In this document: positions 63,998 through 64,000 of the stretch, one piece after another | Layout of the letters: each line of letters begins with the position of its first letter | How positions within the stretch are numbered: position 1 is the first letter of the stretch | NCBI GenBank assembly: GCA_947646735.1 | Contig: CANTFK010000017.1 | Span: 477,836-541,835 of the forward strand | Length of the DNA: 64,000 nucleotides | Source of the DNA: Peronospora farinosa | Taxonomy: Eukaryota > Oomycota > Peronosporomycetes > Peronosporales > Peronosporaceae | Direction of reading: 5' to 3' | The notes under the pieces: model-generated | The model's input: only the letters and a program-made list of their open reading frames with translations | The model's database searches: none | Told to the model about the DNA's origin: nothing | Translations under genes and position numbers: made by a program

Positions 63998-64000
63998 ATT

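Larger units (their letters stand above)
61361..64000 (+). mobile_element. Second copy of Gypsy family C, cut by window end
   Basis: LTR 61,361-61,996, gag 62,023-63,069 and protease 63,116-63,997 are nearly identical to element C in the opposite orientation. The rest lies beyond the window. Left flank ends GGAGT. Confidence 0.95.

Noticed and set aside
1..64000. CRISPR arrays, bacterial operons or ribosome-binding sites
   Set aside because: The organism is a eukaryote; the regular repeats seen are protein-coding linkers or LTR parts.
1..64000. tRNA or rRNA genes
   Set aside because: No cloverleaf with A and B boxes or rRNA core sequence was recognised by eye; tRNA-like matches are only the primer sites.

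Overview
The window is nuclear DNA of a plant-pathogenic oomycete, most likely a Phytophthora or downy-mildew relative (Peronosporales). The evidence is compact genes with rare 75-86 bp GT-AG introns, two broken genes of the secreted RxLR/dEER effector type, each with an oomycete-style Inr+FPR core promoter, and dense oomycete-type Gypsy (chromovirus) retrotransposons. I cannot name the species from sequence alone.

Region 1-22.4 kb is gene territory. In order it holds an SBDS ribosome-maturation factor with a C-terminal zinc finger (+), a type I membrane protein (+), a Ser/Arg-rich protein with a PP1-docking-like motif (+), an SRPK-type kinase with a very long kinase insert (+), a frameshifted RxLR-dEER effector (+), an NTE-family patatin phospholipase with cyclic-nucleotide-binding domains (-), an Rsa3-like acidic protein (+), a DOT1-like histone methyltransferase (-) and an F-box protein (+). 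Two divergent pairs (phospholipase/Rsa3-like, DOT1-like/F-box) share intergenic regions of only 243 and 178 bp.

Region 22,382-53,962 is one nest of four Gypsy elements. The outer element D (minus strand, about 8.3 kb once insertions are removed) has element C (minus) inserted in its 3' LTR at 22,433-37,921. Element A (plus, 24,175-31,849, youngest, LTRs with two differences) is inserted in the chromodomain of C. Element B (plus, 40,032-47,791) is inserted in the pol end of D. Target-site duplications support every step: CCGCC for A, GATGT for B, CCTTA/CCTTG for C, ATCGT/ATTGT for D. A further copy of family C starts at 61,361 and runs off the window.

Region 54-61.3 kb holds a diverged second copy of the sequence lying 3' of the first effector, a Copia element whose pol block is inverted between two 24-bp inverted copies, and a second broken effector (minus strand).

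The most interesting signals are inside the Gypsy nest. All four families carry an antisense ORF that starts next to the 3' LTR and runs back toward or across the pol end. The antisense proteins of A and B are clearly homologous even where no sense ORF overlaps. Families A and B also have a gag/pol junction that looks like a -1 programmed frameshift site: a slippery A/C-AAA-AAC, an 8-nt spacer and a stem-loop holding the gag stop codon. The same stem-loop sits at the gag/pol hinge of C and D.
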